DNA from: Halorubrum lacusprofundi ATCC 49239
GTDB lineage: Archaea > Halobacteriota > Halobacteria > Halobacteriales > Haloferacaceae
Direction: 5' to 3'
DNA: 64,000 nt
NCBI RefSeq assembly: GCF_000022205.1
Contig: NC_012029.1
Location: 620,001 to 684,000 of the forward strand
Part shown: one piece after another, positions 25,570 to 34,561 of the stretch
How the letters are laid out: each line of letters begins with the position of its first letter
How positions within the stretch are numbered: position 1 is the first letter of the stretch
Notes under the pieces: model-generated
Databases searched by the model: none
Told to the model about the DNA's origin: nothing
Seen by the model: only the letters and a program-made list of their open reading frames with translations
Position numbers and translations under genes: made by a program

Positions 25570-26726
25570 TGGTTACCCTCCAGAATCGTCGTGGTCACGC
25601 AGTTCCCGAACCCGCCGACGTTGCAGGCGAGTCCCGTGTCGGCCTCGACTTGCCGCGGGCCGGCGTCGCCGGTGACCTGTTTGAATATCTCGTACACCTG
25701 TGCGACCCCGCTGGCGCCGAGGGGGTGCCCCTTCGACTTGAGCCCGCCGGAGGTGTTGATCGGGAGCTCGCCGTCGCGGTCGGTGACGCCCTCCTCGACC
25801 GCCTTCCACCCCTCGCCCTTCTCGAAGAAGCCGAGGTCCTCACTCTGGAGGAACTCGAGGATCGTGAACATGTCGTGGAGTTCCGCCACGTCGATGTCGT
25901 CCGGGCCGATCCCGGCCATTTCGTAGGCGATATCGGAGGAGTCAGCGACCCCGCCCATCGTCGTCGGGTCCGCGCGCTCGTGGACGACGTGGGTGTCGGT
26001 CGCACCGCCGATCCCCGAGATGACCGCGTACTCGTCTTCGGGAACGTACTCCGCGGCGACGGATTCGGGGCAGAACACGAGCGCGGCGGAGCCGTCCGTG
26101 ATCGGACAGAAGTCGTACAGCCGGAGGGGGTCGGCGACGATCGGCGAGTCGAGGACCGTGTCGAGGTCGACCTCCTTCTGAAACTGCGCGTGGGGGTTGT
26201 CCACGCCGTTTTTGTGGTTCTTCACCGCGACCTTTCCGAGACTCTCGCGGGGGGCGTCGTACTCGTCGAGGTAGAGTCGCGCCGTGAGCCCCGCGAAGGA
26301 GGGGAGCGTGACGCCCTGTTTGTACTCGACCGGGTGGGTGAGCGACGCGATCACGTCGGTCGCCTCCGCGGTCGTCCGGTGGGTCATCTTCTCGCCGCCG
26401 ACGAGCATCGTCAGATCGCTCGTGCCAGAGGCGATCGACTGCCACGCGGCGTACACGCCCGCACCGCCCGAGGAGGATGTCTGGTCGATCCGGGCGGTGT
26501 ACGCTGGGGTGGCGGCCAGATCGTGGGCGAGCGCATTGGGGACGCCGGTCTGGCCTTCGAACTCGCCGCTGGCCATGTTCGAGACGTACAGGTGATCGAG
26601 GTCGTCGCCGTCAATTCCGGCGTCGTCGAGCGCGGCCGCGCCCGCCTCCGCCAACAGCTCTCGCACCCACGCGTCGCGTTGCCCGAACTGGGTCATCGAC
26701 GCGCCGATGATCGCTACGCGTTCCAT
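25566..26726 (-). CDS. SCP-x/thiolase-family protein with Ser at the nucleophile position
   Basis: 386 residues. Thiolase architecture: N-domain MERVAIIGASMTQFGQRD, the nucleophile loop as QTSSSGGAGVYAA, VGGEKMTHRTT, the loop AELHDMFTILEF, SKGHPLGASG with the active histidine, and CNVGGFGNC at the end. In active thiolases the nucleophile loop has cysteine; here it is serine. I recall the same in haloarchaeal homologues, so it is lineage-wide rather than a sequencing error. Role is probably in acyl-CoA condensation or as a scaffold in the mevalonate pathway. The partner DUF35 gene follows with a 4-base overlap. Confidence 0.85.
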   Translation of the reverse strand: MERVAIIGASMTQFGQRDAWVRELLAEAGAAALDDAGIDGDDLDHLYVSNMASGEFEGQTGVPNALAHDLAATPAYTARIDQTSSSGGAGVYAAWQSIASGTSDLTMLVGGEKMTHRTTAEATDVIASLTHPVEYKQGVTLPSFAGLTARLYLDEYDAPRESLGKVAVKNHKNGVDNPHAQFQKEVDLDTVLDSPIVADPLRLYDFCPITDGSAALVFCPESVAAEYVPEDEYAVISGIGGATDTHVVHERADPTTMGGVADSSDIAYEMAGIGPDDIDVAELHDMFTILEFLQSEDLGFFEKGEGWKAVEEGVTDRDGELPINTSGGLKSKGHPLGASGVAQVYEIFKQVTGDAGPRQVEADTGLACNVGGFGNCVTTTILEGNQ

Positions 26727-26789
26727 ACGCGTGGGTCCACGGCGCCCGCCTAAAGCGTACCTCTCCGCGGTCGTTCGTCGAGCGGGTCG

Positions 26790-29093
26790 CTACTCTGTGC
26801 GTCGACCCGCGTGACCGGGGTAGTCACGCTCGAACCGGGAGCCGATCTCCTCGCGGTTGAGCCGGATCACGACTGGCCGACCGTGCGGGCAGGCGTAGGG
26901 GTTCTCGCAGTCGTCGAGCCGGTCGAGCAGGTCGACGACCGACCCCTCCGTCAGCGAGGTGTTCCCGGTCACGGAGGGGTAACACGCGAGATCCGCGAGC
27001 AGTTCGTCGACCACGTCCGTCACCGGCTCGTCGCCCGCGGTCGCGTCGCCGACGAGCGCGGAGAGCACGTCTCGGAGGAGTTCGGGATCGAGCGCGGCGT
27101 CGAACACCGCCGGGACCGACTCGACGACCACCTCGCGCTCGTCCGCGCGCTCGGCTCGGAATCCGACCCCCGCGAGGTCATCGACGAACTCCTCGAACAG
27201 CGCGGCCTCCCGGGCGGTGAGTTCGATCCGAACTGGTTCCGCGAGCGCCTGCGCGTCGGCACCGTCTGCGAAGGCGGTCTGCAGGCGCTCGTAGTTCACT
27301 CGCTCGTCGGCGGCGTGCTGGTCGATCAACACGAGCCCGTCTGGCGCTTCCGCGATGACGTACGTCTCGTGGAGTTGACCGAGTACCCGTAGCGGCGGGA
27401 GCGAATCGTAGGTGCGCTCCGCGCTCGTCGGCTCGCCATCGAGGGTCCGCTGTGCGGTCGCGGTCGAGCGCGGTTGGGCCGTCGGCTCCCGTCGTCCGCC
27501 CGACGCGTCGGCGGTGGGATCAGGTGAGGTGTCGGTGGCGCCAGAATCCTCGTTGTCGTCGGTCGCCGAGCCGCCGAATCGGTCGAGTCCGCCGGCCTCT
27601 CCGGCGTCGCCCTCGGTGTCGGCCTCGACGCCGGCGACCGCGCCAGTGTCGCCCTCCTCCGTACCGTCCTCGGCGTCGTCCGGCTCCGACTGCCAGCTCC
27701 GCGGCGAGGGGCGGTCGGACGCGGAACCGGCGGAACTGTTGGAACCGTCGGGAGCGGTGGGCCCGGCTGACTCGCCGGTGCGGTCGGCGGGCGGGCCGCC
27801 CGGATCAGCGGTGTCGTCCGAACTCACGTCGCCGACTGCCCACGCGTCATCGTCCGTGGGGTCCAGTTCGGACGCGTCGGCCGCGGATCCGGCGGCCGAA
27901 TCGTCGTTGCCGTCCCGGCTCTCACCGGCCCTGTCGCCGCTCTCGCGGTCTTCGAGCGCGGCGCGCTCGTGATCGGTTCCGGCGCCGCCGATGGCCTCGG
28001 TCTCCGGCCCTTCGGGGTTGATCTCTGTCTGATCGGGGGCCGACTGCCCTCGCGGTGCGGTCGAGCGGATCAGCCCGTGGTCGAGCAGCGCGGCCTCGAC
28101 CGCCTCCTCGACCGCGGCGCGTACCGCCGGCTCCTCGTCGAACCGGACTTCGAGCTTGCGCGGATGGACGTTCACGTCGACGTCGCCCGGCGGGACCTCG
28201 ACGAAGAGCACCGCGAAGGGATACCGATCGGGTGCGAGTTGGCCGCCGTACGCGTCGAGGACGGCGTCGCGGAGGGCGCCCGCCGTGACGTACCGACCGT
28301 TGACGTAGGTCGCGAGGTATTCGCGGCTCGACCGGGTCGTCTCCGGGTGGGAGACGAGGCCGGTGACACTGTGAACGGGCGAGTCGGTGTCCGAATTACC
28401 CGGTTCCCACTCCATGTCCACCATCGCGTCCGCGACCTCGCGGCCATAGACCGCGAGGACGGCAGACCGGAGGTCACCGTTCCCCTCCGTCGCGAACGTC
28501 TCCCGTCCGTCGTGTTCCAGCGAGACGGCGACGCCGGGGTTCGCGAGCGCGTAGCCGGTGACGACCGCATTCACGCGGTCGAACTCGGTGGCGGTCCGCT
28601 TGAGGAACTTCTTGCGGGCGGGGGTGTTGTAGAAGAGGCCGTCGACCTCCACGGTCGTCCCCTCGGGACAGCCGGCGGGACGGACGTCTCCCACGTCGCC
28701 GCCCTCGACGGTAATCTCTGAGCCCGCGTCGGCTCCTGGTGGGCGCGACCGGACGGTGAGCCGCGAGACCGCGCCGACGGTGTACAGCGCCTCGCCGCGG
28801 AAGCCGAGGGTGCCGACGCCGTGATCGAGGTCCTCAATCTTGCCGATCTTCGAGGTAGCGTGTTCCGCGACGGCCGCCTCCAGTTGGTCTGCGGGGATGC
28901 CGACGCCGTCGTCTCGGATGCGGATCCCCTCGGTGCCGCCCGCCTCGACCGAGACGGCCACGCGCGTCGCGCCCGCATCGAGGCTGTTCTCGATCAGCTC
29001 CTTGACGACGCTGGCCGGACGCTCGACGACTTCACCGGCCGCGATGCGCTGGACGGTCCGCTCATCCAACCGCTCGATGTTCGGCGGCTCCAT
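26790..29093 (-). CDS. mutL: DNA mismatch repair protein MutL
   Basis: 767 residues. The GHKL ATPase motifs are complete: ELIENSLDAGAT, IRDDGVGI, HATSKI, GTLGFRGEAL; then DGLFYNTPARKKFL and VDVNVHPRKLEVRF. The C-terminal dimerisation domain carries the endonuclease motif DQHAADERVNYE and CPHGRPVVIRL, so it is a nicking MutL. Between the domains (about 360-555) is a long, acidic, glycine-rich linker typical of haloarchaea. No mutS is in this window. Confidence 0.95.
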   Translation of the reverse strand: MEPPNIERLDERTVQRIAAGEVVERPASVVKELIENSLDAGATRVAVSVEAGGTEGIRIRDDGVGIPADQLEAAVAEHATSKIGKIEDLDHGVGTLGFRGEALYTVGAVSRLTVRSRPPGADAGSEITVEGGDVGDVRPAGCPEGTTVEVDGLFYNTPARKKFLKRTATEFDRVNAVVTGYALANPGVAVSLEHDGRETFATEGNGDLRSAVLAVYGREVADAMVDMEWEPGNSDTDSPVHSVTGLVSHPETTRSSREYLATYVNGRYVTAGALRDAVLDAYGGQLAPDRYPFAVLFVEVPPGDVDVNVHPRKLEVRFDEEPAVRAAVEEAVEAALLDHGLIRSTAPRGQSAPDQTEINPEGPETEAIGGAGTDHERAALEDRESGDRAGESRDGNDDSAAGSAADASELDPTDDDAWAVGDVSSDDTADPGGPPADRTGESAGPTAPDGSNSSAGSASDRPSPRSWQSEPDDAEDGTEEGDTGAVAGVEADTEGDAGEAGGLDRFGGSATDDNEDSGATDTSPDPTADASGGRREPTAQPRSTATAQRTLDGEPTSAERTYDSLPPLRVLGQLHETYVIAEAPDGLVLIDQHAADERVNYERLQTAFADGADAQALAEPVRIELTAREAALFEEFVDDLAGVGFRAERADEREVVVESVPAVFDAALDPELLRDVLSALVGDATAGDEPVTDVVDELLADLACYPSVTGNTSLTEGSVVDLLDRLDDCENPYACPHGRPVVIRLNREEIGSRFERDYPGHAGRRTE

Positions 29094-29195
29094 TGCTACC
29101 CTCCGGTCGGACGAGCGCGCACTTGAACCCCTTGTCGTCGTCGGCGACGCGAGACTGACGGTGTGTCAGAGCGCAGGACTACTTATAAACCGAAT

Positions 29196-29640
29196 TGCGG
29201 TGGCGCGCGCCTCCGAGCGGCCGGCAGGCCGCGAGTAGTGAGGGACCGAAGGTCCCTCTGACAGCCGCCGGCGAGAGCGCCGCGCGAGGTCGCCGGCGCT
29301 ACGCGCCGGCTGCCAGAGAATCTTCGATTCTCGCTGGACGCGGTGAGCGCTCGGAGAGCGCGAACCGCGAGGCTAGGGAGGTGTGAGGTGCAGTTGCGGT
29401 CGGGTGAGGATTCAAAGGGGCAGCCGCACTCGACGAACCGCAGCGAGCTGTGGGAGTCGAGCGCGGCTGGGGATTTGGCGGTGTTCGCCGTCGATCTACT
29501 AGTAACCGTTTATAAGCGAGCGGCTGGCTCTCTGGAGGTCGTCACCGTCGATCCGCTATCAATCACTTATAAGCGATCGGCTGGGGCGTCGAAGCAGTCT
29601 ACCACCAAGTCACCGATCACGTATAAGTAGAATAAGTAAA
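29196..29640 (+). repeat. Intergenic repeat family, copy R5 (long, three tail units)
   Basis: TGCGGTGGCGCGCGCC, hairpin I (GCGGCC/GGCCGC), an added hairpin GAGGGACC/GGTCCCTC (29240-29247 with 29251-29258, loop GAA), GCCGCGCGAGG, further hairpins, CGAGGCTAGGGAGGTGTGAGG, TTCAAAGGGGC, the long stem (29422-29434 with 29456-29468; 12 pairs and one A-C mismatch), then three tail units with boxes TTTATAAGCG (29510), CTTATAAGCG (29567) and CGTATAAG (29620). Its first 100 bases are nearly identical to the inverse of R6. The whole 29094-29692 gap is otherwise empty. Confidence 0.9.
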
Positions 29641-29692
29641 CACAAGAACGAGAGACCGCAGAACGGAGGGGAACCGGGTCGAAACCCGTCTA

Positions 29693-30751
29693 TCACTCCA
29701 TCCCGCCGAACGAGAGCCCGTCTTCGACGGAGCGCTGCGCCGCGAAGTAGACGACCGCGACGGGGAGCGCGAACAGGTTCGCGAACGCCGCGAACCGCGT
29801 CCACGGCGTCGAGAATCGCCCCTCGGTCGCGATGTTGTACAGCTCCACCGAGAGCGGGTAGTTCTCGGGGCGCAGCAGCGTCTGCGCGATGATGAACTCG
29901 TTCCACCCGGCGAGCCAGACGAAGATGAGCACGACGGCGAGCCCCGGCTTCGTCAGCGGGAGGATGACCTCCCGGATCGTGTCTAGGAAGCTCGCGCCGT
30001 CGACCATCGCCGCCTCCTCGTAGGAGATGGGGATGTTGTCCATGTACGTCTTCAGCAGCCACGTGTTGAACGGGATCGCCGACGCCGCGTAGAACAGCCC
30101 GAGGATGAACAGGTTGTTCGTGAGCCCGTAGCTGCTGAACAGCGAGTACAGCGCCACGAGCGTCGCGATCGATAGCCCGGCGCCGATCTGCGTGAACAGC
30201 ACGTAGCCGTAGAGGATTCGCTTGCGACCCACGAACTGTCGGCGCGAAAACGCATATGCTGCCGGGACGATCATCCCGAACCCGGCGGCGAGCGTCACGC
30301 TGACGATGTAGAGGCTGTTGAACAGGGCGCCGGGACCGGTCTCGGTACCGGCCCACTGGAAGCTGACCAGCCCGCTCCCCCCGCCGAGGACGAGCTGGGG
30401 ATACCCCCAGTCGCCGTCGACGAAGAAGAAGTCGGACTCGAAGATCACCCACCGGTACGCGTCGAGGTTGTATGTCGACGGGTCCGGGAAGATCCCGCTC
30501 GTGTTGAACAACCGAGACCCTTCCGCGAGCGACGCGCTCGTGATCCAGAACAGCGGGAACAGCAGCACGAGCACCATCGCGAGCCCGAACAGAGTCATCA
30601 GGACGCTCTTGGCGACGTCCCACGGGGTGCGCTTCCCCGTGCGAACGTCGTATATCGCCCGCTGGATCAGCACGGAGAACCGCTTCGGAGCGGTCGCGAA
30701 CGCGATCAGCTTCGAGCGGATCAGCGCGAGCGTGGAGCCGAGGAGGCTCAT
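29693..30751 (-). CDS. Sugar ABC transporter permease, MalG type
   Basis: 352 residues, six membrane segments in the standard pattern after a 40-residue basic cytoplasmic start. The EAA loop that docks on the ATPase is EEAAMVDGASFLDTIREVILPLTKPG. LLFPLFWITSASL is typical of the MalG half. A large insertion between the first two segments (about 75-130) is normal for CUT1 proteins. It overlaps the MalF-type gene by 4 bases. Confidence 0.92.
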   Translation of the reverse strand: MSLLGSTLALIRSKLIAFATAPKRFSVLIQRAIYDVRTGKRTPWDVAKSVLMTLFGLAMVLVLLFPLFWITSASLAEGSRLFNTSGIFPDPSTYNLDAYRWVIFESDFFFVDGDWGYPQLVLGGGSGLVSFQWAGTETGPGALFNSLYIVSVTLAAGFGMIVPAAYAFSRRQFVGRKRILYGYVLFTQIGAGLSIATLVALYSLFSSYGLTNNLFILGLFYAASAIPFNTWLLKTYMDNIPISYEEAAMVDGASFLDTIREVILPLTKPGLAVVLIFVWLAGWNEFIIAQTLLRPENYPLSVELYNIATEGRFSTPWTRFAAFANLFALPVAVVYFAAQRSVEDGLSFGGME

Positions 30752-31743
30752 TCGTCACCCACCCCCTCGGCAAGGCCGCCGTAGCGGACGGCGGCGTACA
30801 TGAACAGCCCGACGAACACGATGCCGACGATCAAGATTGCGGCCGATAAGCCGAACTGATTGAACGTGATCGCCTCGCGGTAGCCGTACACGATGATCAG
30901 CTCGTTCTGCCGCGACGGGCCGCCCTGATTGAACACCCACGGGATCAGGAACTGCTGGAACGACGTCGCAGCGGTGAGGATGGATGCGAACAACACCGGC
31001 CCCTTGATCGCGGGCAGCGTCACGGTTCGGAACCGCTGGAGCGCCCCGGCGCCGTCGACCATCGCGGCCTCGTGGAGCGATCGGGGCACGTCCTGCAGTG
31101 CGCTCACGATGATGATCACCATGAACGGGTACGCCAGCCATACCTCTGTGGTGACGTACGCGAAGAACGCCTCCCAGCGACCGCTGAGGAAGCCGATCGG
31201 CACGTCAAAGAGGAGGAGTTCGGGGGCCGACAGCGACGACATAAACTCGTTGTAGCGGCCCAAGATTGTGTTGAACACGCCGTACCGTGCGTCGCTGAAC
31301 ATCCCACGCCAGACGGTGATCGTGAAGATGCCGGGGAATCCCAGCGGGACGATCACCGCCGCGCGCATGTACCGCTTGCCGGCGACGCGCACGTGGTTCA
31401 ACAGGAGGGCGATCCCCACGGCGAGGAACACCTTGAGAACGAGCGAGACGGCGACGAACAGCCACGTCGTCGTCATCGATGTCCAGAACTGCGAGTCGCC
31501 GATCAGCTGGACGTAGTTGGCCAGCCCGATCAGCTCGGCACCGCCCCCGATCACCGACCCGGCGAACGTTGCGTCGGTGAGCGAGATGTAGAAGAGATAG
31601 AAGATCGGGTACAGCATGAAACTGGAGAAGAGGAGCACGCCGGGGGCGACGAGCAGGAGCCCCCAGTCGCGACTGGAGAAGGGCAGCGCTGCGCGGAGGC
31701 GCGACAGCCCGCTGACGTCGGTGCCGATTTGCGAAGAGGCCAT
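30748..31743 (-). CDS. Sugar ABC transporter permease, MalF type
   Basis: 331 residues with six predicted membrane segments (first at LLLVAPGVLLFSSFMLYPIFYLFYISL). EAA loop: HEAAMVDGAGALQRFRTVTLPAIKGP. It lies 15 bases after the binding protein gene and overlaps the MalG-type gene, completing the importer. Substrate is unknown but the four proteins are of the CUT1 class (maltose, trehalose and other oligosaccharides). Confidence 0.92.
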   Translation of the reverse strand: MASSQIGTDVSGLSRLRAALPFSSRDWGLLLVAPGVLLFSSFMLYPIFYLFYISLTDATFAGSVIGGGAELIGLANYVQLIGDSQFWTSMTTTWLFVAVSLVLKVFLAVGIALLLNHVRVAGKRYMRAAVIVPLGFPGIFTITVWRGMFSDARYGVFNTILGRYNEFMSSLSAPELLLFDVPIGFLSGRWEAFFAYVTTEVWLAYPFMVIIIVSALQDVPRSLHEAAMVDGAGALQRFRTVTLPAIKGPVLFASILTAATSFQQFLIPWVFNQGGPSRQNELIIVYGYREAITFNQFGLSAAILIVGIVFVGLFMYAAVRYGGLAEGVGDE

Positions 31744-31758
31744 GGCTCCGAGCGGTGT

Positions 31759-33063
31759 CTACAGCGCCTCCCGGATCTCGGAGGCGGCCTGGTCGAGCGC
31801 CGCGTCGCTGTCCTGCTCGTCGTTGAAGACGCGCTCTAACGCGTCCGTTACGGGCGTCCAGACGCTGTCCATGTCGGGGTGTGTCGGGATGGGGACACCG
31901 TGATCGACCTGTTGGGCGAACGCCTGAACCTCGCTGGAGAGGTCGTCGTTGTCGACGACGTTCGTGAGGACGGGGATATACCCCTGTTCGTCGGCGTTGC
32001 TCAGGACGATGTCCTCGTTGGTCGTGTACCACTCGGCGAGCCCGGTCGTGGCGTCGACCGTCGATTGGTCGGCGTCCGCCAGCATCGAGCTGAAGTAGAA
32101 CAGCTGGATCCCGGAGTACGTACGCGGGTTGTTCCCGTCGACGGTCGGCAGCGTCGTGACGCCGAGGTTGTCGATTTCGTCCTGAAGGTTGCCGAGTTCC
32201 CACGGGCCGTTGATCGCGAACGGCGCGAGCCCGTCCGCGAACGCGACGATCTGCGACTCGTAGCCGGGGTCGGACGGAACGTAGTCGGACAGCGTCTCGA
32301 GGGCGTCTATGCCCTGCTTACACGCGTCGCTGTCGACGGTCACCTTGAGGTTCTCCTCATCGAAGATGTCCCCGCCGTACGCCTGGATGAACCCGCTGAC
32401 GAAGTAGGGGTCCGTCACGGGGTACGAGAGCCCGTACTGCCCGTTGGCCGGGTCGTGGTGGTCGTCCATGATCGAGACCATCTCTTCCATCGTCTCCGGC
32501 GGCTCGTCGACCATGTCCTCGTTGTAGAACAGCGCGACGGTCTCGGAGGCGAACGGGAGCCCGTGGAGGGCGCCGTCGAACTGGGCGGCCTGCCGGGCGG
32601 TCTCGGTGTAGCTGTCGAGCGAGACGTCGACATCGTCACTCGCGTCGTACAGGAACGGCGGTTCCTCGCGGACTGCAAACCGGCCGACCCAGTCGTGCGC
32701 CCAGATCCACGATTCGGGGCCGTCGCCGGCCGGAATCGCCGTCTCGAGCTGCTGGTCGAGTTCTCCGCCGGGCGCCTCCTTGTTGATGGTGTCGCCCGAA
32801 TCCGACTCGTACTCGTCGATGTAGCCGGACATGGCCTCGTCCTCGGCGGCGGAGAGGTCGGCCCACAGCGTCGTGGTGCCCGTCGTTCCGCTGTCGGAAC
32901 CGTCGGAGCCGTCGGAACCGTCCGAACCATTGGAACCGTCTGACCCGTCGGAGCCGTCGCCGCCGTCGCCGCCGTCGCCGCCGGTGCTGATACAACCCGC
33001 GAGCGCAGCGAGCGCGGTCGATCCCCCCATCGTCTTCAGAAGCGTTCTGCGTTTCTCGTTCAT
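31759..33063 (-). CDS. Extracellular sugar-binding lipoprotein, MalE type
   Basis: 434 residues. The signal is of the haloarchaeal Tat-lipoprotein kind: NEKRRTLLKTMGG, hydrophobic STALAALAG, and a lipobox cysteine at residue 24 (LAGC). A 40-residue Gly/Ser/Asp linker (repeated GSDGSDGSNG) holds the mature protein off the membrane. The body is a solute-binding protein of family 1: LWADLSAAEDEAMSGYIDEYE, FASETVALFYNEDMVDEPPETMEEMV, FAINGPWELGNL. The operator-like palindrome at 33080-33096 overlaps its promoter. Confidence 0.92.
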   Translation of the reverse strand: MNEKRRTLLKTMGGSTALAALAGCISTGGDGGDGGDGSDGSDGSNGSDGSDGSDGSDSGTTGTTTLWADLSAAEDEAMSGYIDEYESDSGDTINKEAPGGELDQQLETAIPAGDGPESWIWAHDWVGRFAVREEPPFLYDASDDVDVSLDSYTETARQAAQFDGALHGLPFASETVALFYNEDMVDEPPETMEEMVSIMDDHHDPANGQYGLSYPVTDPYFVSGFIQAYGGDIFDEENLKVTVDSDACKQGIDALETLSDYVPSDPGYESQIVAFADGLAPFAINGPWELGNLQDEIDNLGVTTLPTVDGNNPRTYSGIQLFYFSSMLADADQSTVDATTGLAEWYTTNEDIVLSNADEQGYIPVLTNVVDNDDLSSEVQAFAQQVDHGVPIPTHPDMDSVWTPVTDALERVFNDEQDSDAALDQAASEIREAL

Positions 33064-33365
33064 GAGACTACAACAAACGATGAATTACATATTCATACAT
33101 TTAGTACTTTGGGTCATCCCCACAGCGACCCCTGAAACGCGCGGATCGGGCCGCAGCGTACGGATCGGATCACGGCGGAATGGCTTCGCTCTAGCTGTCT
33201 CCGGTGCTGCGGTCGAGTGGTCGATCGCACTCGGCGTTCCTCCGGTACCGCGACCGGCGGACTGTTCGGTGCTGCATTCGATGCCCCGTTCAATATTTAA
33301 GATGAGATCGTTCCTCACATATCGACAAAACAGCAAAGAACTAATATGCCAGTAGGACCGTTCTC
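33064..33365. other. Divergent control region of the sugar transporter
   Basis: 302 bases between the binding-protein gene and the ATPase gene, with lower G+C at both ends. The leftward TATA region (TATGAATATG on the minus strand, 33088-33097) is 29 bases from the binding-protein ATG. AATATTTAAG near 33291-33300 is a candidate box for the rightward gene but would leave a leader of about 45 bases. No gene is seen in the GC-rich middle. Confidence 0.5.
33080..33096. promoter_or_regulatory. Inverted repeat overlapping the sugar-binding-protein promoter
   Basis: ATGAAT-N5-ATTCAT, a perfect 6-base inverted repeat sitting on the TATA region. Position suggests a repressor or TrmB-like operator. It does not match the Halobacterium TrmB consensus (TACT-N7/8-GAGTA) as I remember it. 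Confidence 0.45.
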
Positions 33366-34505
33366 ATGGAAATGGCACGAGTCACGCTCGACACACTCCG
33401 AAAGGAGTTCGACCGGGGGACCATCGTCGCCGTCGACGACATCGATCTGGAGATCGAGGACGGCGAGTTTGTGACCGTTGTCGGGCCGTCGGGCTGCGGG
33501 AAGACGACCACGCTCCGGATGGTCGCGGGACTGGAGGAGCCAACGTCGGGCGCCGTTCGGTTCGACGACGAGGACGTCACCGAGGTTCACGCGAAGGAGC
33601 GCCCGGTCGCGATGGTGTTCCAGAACTACGCGCTGTACCCCCACAAGACGGTTCTGGAAAACATGGCGTTCGGGCTCAAGATGAGCACCGACATGACCGC
33701 GGAGCAGCGACGCGAGCGCGTGACGGAGATGGCCGAGATGATGGGGATCGAGGATCTGCTCGACGACAAGCCGGACGAGCTCTCCGGCGGACAGAAACAG
33801 CGCGTCGCCCTCGGCCGCGCCATCGCCCGCGAGCCCGAAGTGTTCCTGTTCGACGAGCCGCTCTCGAACCTCGACGCCAAGCTCCGCACCGAGATGCGCG
33901 CGGAGATTCAGAAGCTCCAGAAGGAGTTCGGCGTCACCGCGATGTACGTTACCCATGACCAAGAAGAGGCGATGACGATGGGCGACCGCCTCGCCATCTT
34001 GAACGACGGGAAGCTCCAGCAGGTCGGGAAGCCCACCGAGGTGTACGAGAACCCGGTCAACAAGTTCGTCGCCGGCTTCATTGGTTCGCCGTCGATGAAC
34101 TTCATCGACGTGGATGTCGAGACCGACGGCTCGTCGGCGACGATCCACGACGACGCGTCAGGGCTCGCGTTCGAGCTCAGCGACGAGTACGTCGCGGGTC
34201 ACGAGCTGGAGAACGCCCCCTACACGCTCGGAATCCGGCCCGAGAACATTCGGATCGTGGAGAATCCGACCGGCGACGAGACGCTCACCTCGACCGTCGA
34301 GGTCGTCGAGCCGATCGGCTCCGACAACTACGTCCACCTCACGATCAACGAGGACTTTCTCGCGCGCTCGACCCCGGACGTCCTGCCCGAGACCGGCGAC
34401 GAGGTGGGCGTGGTGTTCGAGGAAACGAACATTCACCTGTTCGACGCGGAGACCGGCGAAGACGTGTTCCTAACCGACGAGGAGATCGCGGCTGCAGTGG
34501 CCTGA
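33366..34505 (+). CDS. Sugar ABC transporter ATPase, MalK/UgpC type
   Basis: 379 residues. Walker A GPSGCGKTTT, Q-loop FQNYALYPHKT, signature LSGGQKQRVALGRAIA, Walker B VFLFDEPLSNLD, and the switch histidine YVTHDQEEA. The C-terminal 140 residues are the TOBE/regulatory domain (FIGSPSMNFIDVDV, LGIRPENIRI, NIHLFDAETGED). It powers the divergent permeases. Two in-frame ATGs at 33366 and 33372 are both plausible; GTCACGCTCGACACA coding after either makes them indistinguishable here. Confidence 0.95.
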   Translation: MEMARVTLDTLRKEFDRGTIVAVDDIDLEIEDGEFVTVVGPSGCGKTTTLRMVAGLEEPTSGAVRFDDEDVTEVHAKERPVAMVFQNYALYPHKTVLENMAFGLKMSTDMTAEQRRERVTEMAEMMGIEDLLDDKPDELSGGQKQRVALGRAIAREPEVFLFDEPLSNLDAKLRTEMRAEIQKLQKEFGVTAMYVTHDQEEAMTMGDRLAILNDGKLQQVGKPTEVYENPVNKFVAGFIGSPSMNFIDVDVETDGSSATIHDDASGLAFELSDEYVAGHELENAPYTLGIRPENIRIVENPTGDETLTSTVEVVEPIGSDNYVHLTINEDFLARSTPDVLPETGDEVGVVFEETNIHLFDAETGEDVFLTDEEIAAAVA

Positions 34506-34561
34506 TACGGACCGTGTTCTCGAAGCGAGCCCGTGTTCATCGCCGTCGACGTGTTGTACGA

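Noticed and set aside
29195-29630. Small ORFs within repeat R5 (63-95 residues)
   Set aside because: They coincide with the hairpins and tail units of the repeat and have no protein-like composition.
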